Below, in pieces: positions 62,939 through 64,000 of a DNA stretch of 64,000 bases; position 1 is the stretch's first letter; every line of letters starts with the position of its first letter. Source of the stretch: Tabrizicola caldifontis (GTDB lineage: Bacteria > Pseudomonadota > Alphaproteobacteria > Rhodobacterales > Rhodobacteraceae). A model generated the notes under the pieces. It searched no databases. It saw only the letters and a list, made by a program, of their open reading frames with translations, and was not told the origin of the DNA. The stretch is taken from assembly GCF_004762095.1 (NCBI RefSeq), contig NZ_SIJH01000003.1, forward strand, positions 1-64,000, written 5' to 3'. Both the position numbers and the translations under genes were made by a program.

Positions 62939-64000
62939 GTGTCCAATCCCGAATCCCCCCCCAGCCTCTACGCCGCCCGAGAGCCGGTGTTCCCGCGCCG
63001 GGTGAAGGGCACCTTCCGCACCCTGAAGTGGTGGATCATGGCGGTCACCCTTGGCATCTACTACATCACGCCCTGGATCCGCTGGGACCGCGGGCCCTCG
63101 CTGCCCGATCAGGCGGTACTGGTCGATCTGGCCAACCGCCGCTTCTTCTTCTTCATGATCGAGATCTGGCCGCACGAATTCTACTTTGTCGCGGGGCTTC
63201 TGATCATGGCGGGGCTGGGGCTGTTCCTGTTCACCTCCGCCGCGGGGCGGGTCTGGTGCGGCTATGCCTGCCCGCAGACGGTGTGGACCGACCTGTTCAT
63301 CCTGGTCGAGCGATGGATCGAGGGCGACCGCAACGCCCGCATCCGGCTGTTCCGGCAGAAATGGGATGCGGAAAAGATCCGCAAGCGTGCGATCAAATGG
63401 ACGGTCTGGTTCCTGATCGGGCTGGCCACCGGTGGGGCGTGGATCTTCTATTTCACCGACGCACCGACACTTCTGCGCGATCTGTTGACCGGACAGGCGC
63501 ACCCTGTTGCCTACATCACCATGCTGATCCTGACGCTGACCACCTTCGCTTTCGGCGGTTTCGCGAGGGAACAGATCTGCATCTACGCCTGCCCCTGGCC
63601 GCGCATCCAGGCAGCGATGATGGACGAGGACACGTTGACCATCGGCTACCGCGAATGGCGGGGCGAGCCGCGCGGCAAGCTCGGCACACCCGGCGCGGGC
63701 GACTGCATCGACTGCATGGCCTGCGTCAATGTCTGCCCCATGGGCATCGACATCCGCAACGGCCAGCAACTGGCCTGCATCACCTGCGGGCTGTGCATCG
63801 ACGCCTGCAACGACGTGATGGACAAGATCGGCAAGCCCCGCAACCTGATCGGCTATCTGGCATTGACCGACGAGACGCGCGAACGGGCCGGTCAGCCGCC
63901 GAAGAACGTCTGGAGCCATGTGTTCCGCGTCAGGACCGTGCTTTACACGCTTCTCTGGGCAGGGGTCGGCGTGGGGCTGATCGTGGCGCTGTTCATGCGC
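62939..64000 (+). CDS. ccoG: cbb3 oxidase accessory protein CcoG (partial)
   Basis: CcoG (RdxA/B) is a membrane iron-sulfur protein needed for cbb3 oxidase copper maturation. The first 354 codons are present and the gene continues past the window. The GTG start at 62939 has AGGAG eight bases upstream. Visible are membrane segments, WCGYACPQTVW, CIYACPWPRIQ, and the ferredoxin-type clusters CIDCMACVNVCPMGID and CITCGLCIDAC. An FNR box lies at 62860. Confidence 0.95.
   Translation, partial: MSNPESPPSLYAAREPVFPRRVKGTFRTLKWWIMAVTLGIYYITPWIRWDRGPSLPDQAVLVDLANRRFFFFMIEIWPHEFYFVAGLLIMAGLGLFLFTSAAGRVWCGYACPQTVWTDLFILVERWIEGDRNARIRLFRQKWDAEKIRKRAIKWTVWFLIGLATGGAWIFYFTDAPTLLRDLLTGQAHPVAYITMLILTLTTFAFGGFAREQICIYACPWPRIQAAMMDEDTLTIGYREWRGEPRGKLGTPGAGDCIDCMACVNVCPMGIDIRNGQQLACITCGLCIDACNDVMDKIGKPRNLIGYLALTDETRERAGQPPKNVWSHVFRVRTVLYTLLWAGVGVGLIVALFMR

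Overview
The window is high-GC chromosomal DNA from an alphaproteobacterium, most likely of the Rhodobacteraceae/Paracoccaceae (a Rhodobacter/Paracoccus-like organism). This rests on the gene set hemN(hemZ)-fnrL and uspA-ccoNOQP-ccoG with FNR boxes, the twin-transmembrane protein/PduO/etfBA group, and a GTG-started rplJ. It is mostly core chromosome. I see no insertion sequence, prophage, CRISPR array, rRNA or convincing tRNA.

Layout. 1-2632 (minus): 5' end of an elongation factor Tu gene and parC. 2777-7023 (plus): SH3 protein, SDR, twin-TM protein, cobalamin adenosyltransferase and etfBA, closed by a strong terminator. 7205-11928: choline sulfatase betC (plus), facing a GMC oxidoreductase, an OsmC-like protein and a DMT permease (minus). 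12271-24271 (minus): secE-nusG-rplKAJL-rpoBC, with hairpins between several genes and a terminator after rpoC. 24683-26859 (minus): an SDR overlapping an iron-sulfur photolyase/cryptochrome. 27087-28825 (plus): a leucine-rich leader peptide and hairpin, then leuA. 29012-30337 (minus): a hypothetical protein and a FabG-like SDR. 30575-37206 (plus): the cell-elongation operon mreBCD-mrdA-rodA plus ghrA. 37403-43757 (plus): DMT permease, glutamine-synthetase-like ligase, aldehyde dehydrogenase, iron alcohol dehydrogenase and FAD oxidoreductase, a plausible gamma-glutamylated amine or amino-alcohol pathway. 43828-44852 (minus): three tandem copies of a small secreted, membrane-anchored protein. 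44995-47573: D-2-hydroxyacid dehydrogenase, SH3 protein, CDF metal transporter. 47614-52220: a TetR regulator with a candidate operator, AruH- and AruI-like enzymes of the arginine transaminase pathway, and a convergent MFS permease. 52411-53888: rplY and pth. 53926-64000: the microaerobic block hemN, fnrL, phzF-like, a DUF5671-type membrane protein pair, uspA, ccoNOQP and ccoG (running off the end). Four FNR boxes sit at its divergent or upstream promoters.

How it fits together. Transcription/translation machinery, wall elongation and leucine synthesis are standard housekeeping. The right end is an oxygen-responsive unit: FnrL should sense low oxygen and drive anaerobic haem synthesis (HemN), the high-affinity cbb3 oxidase and its maturation protein CcoG. 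The less routine parts are the tandem microproteins, the GS/ALDH/Fe-ADH cluster with a repeat element between its first two genes, the leu leader, the AruH/AruI locus and the paired hairpins inside the rpo/ribosomal operon.
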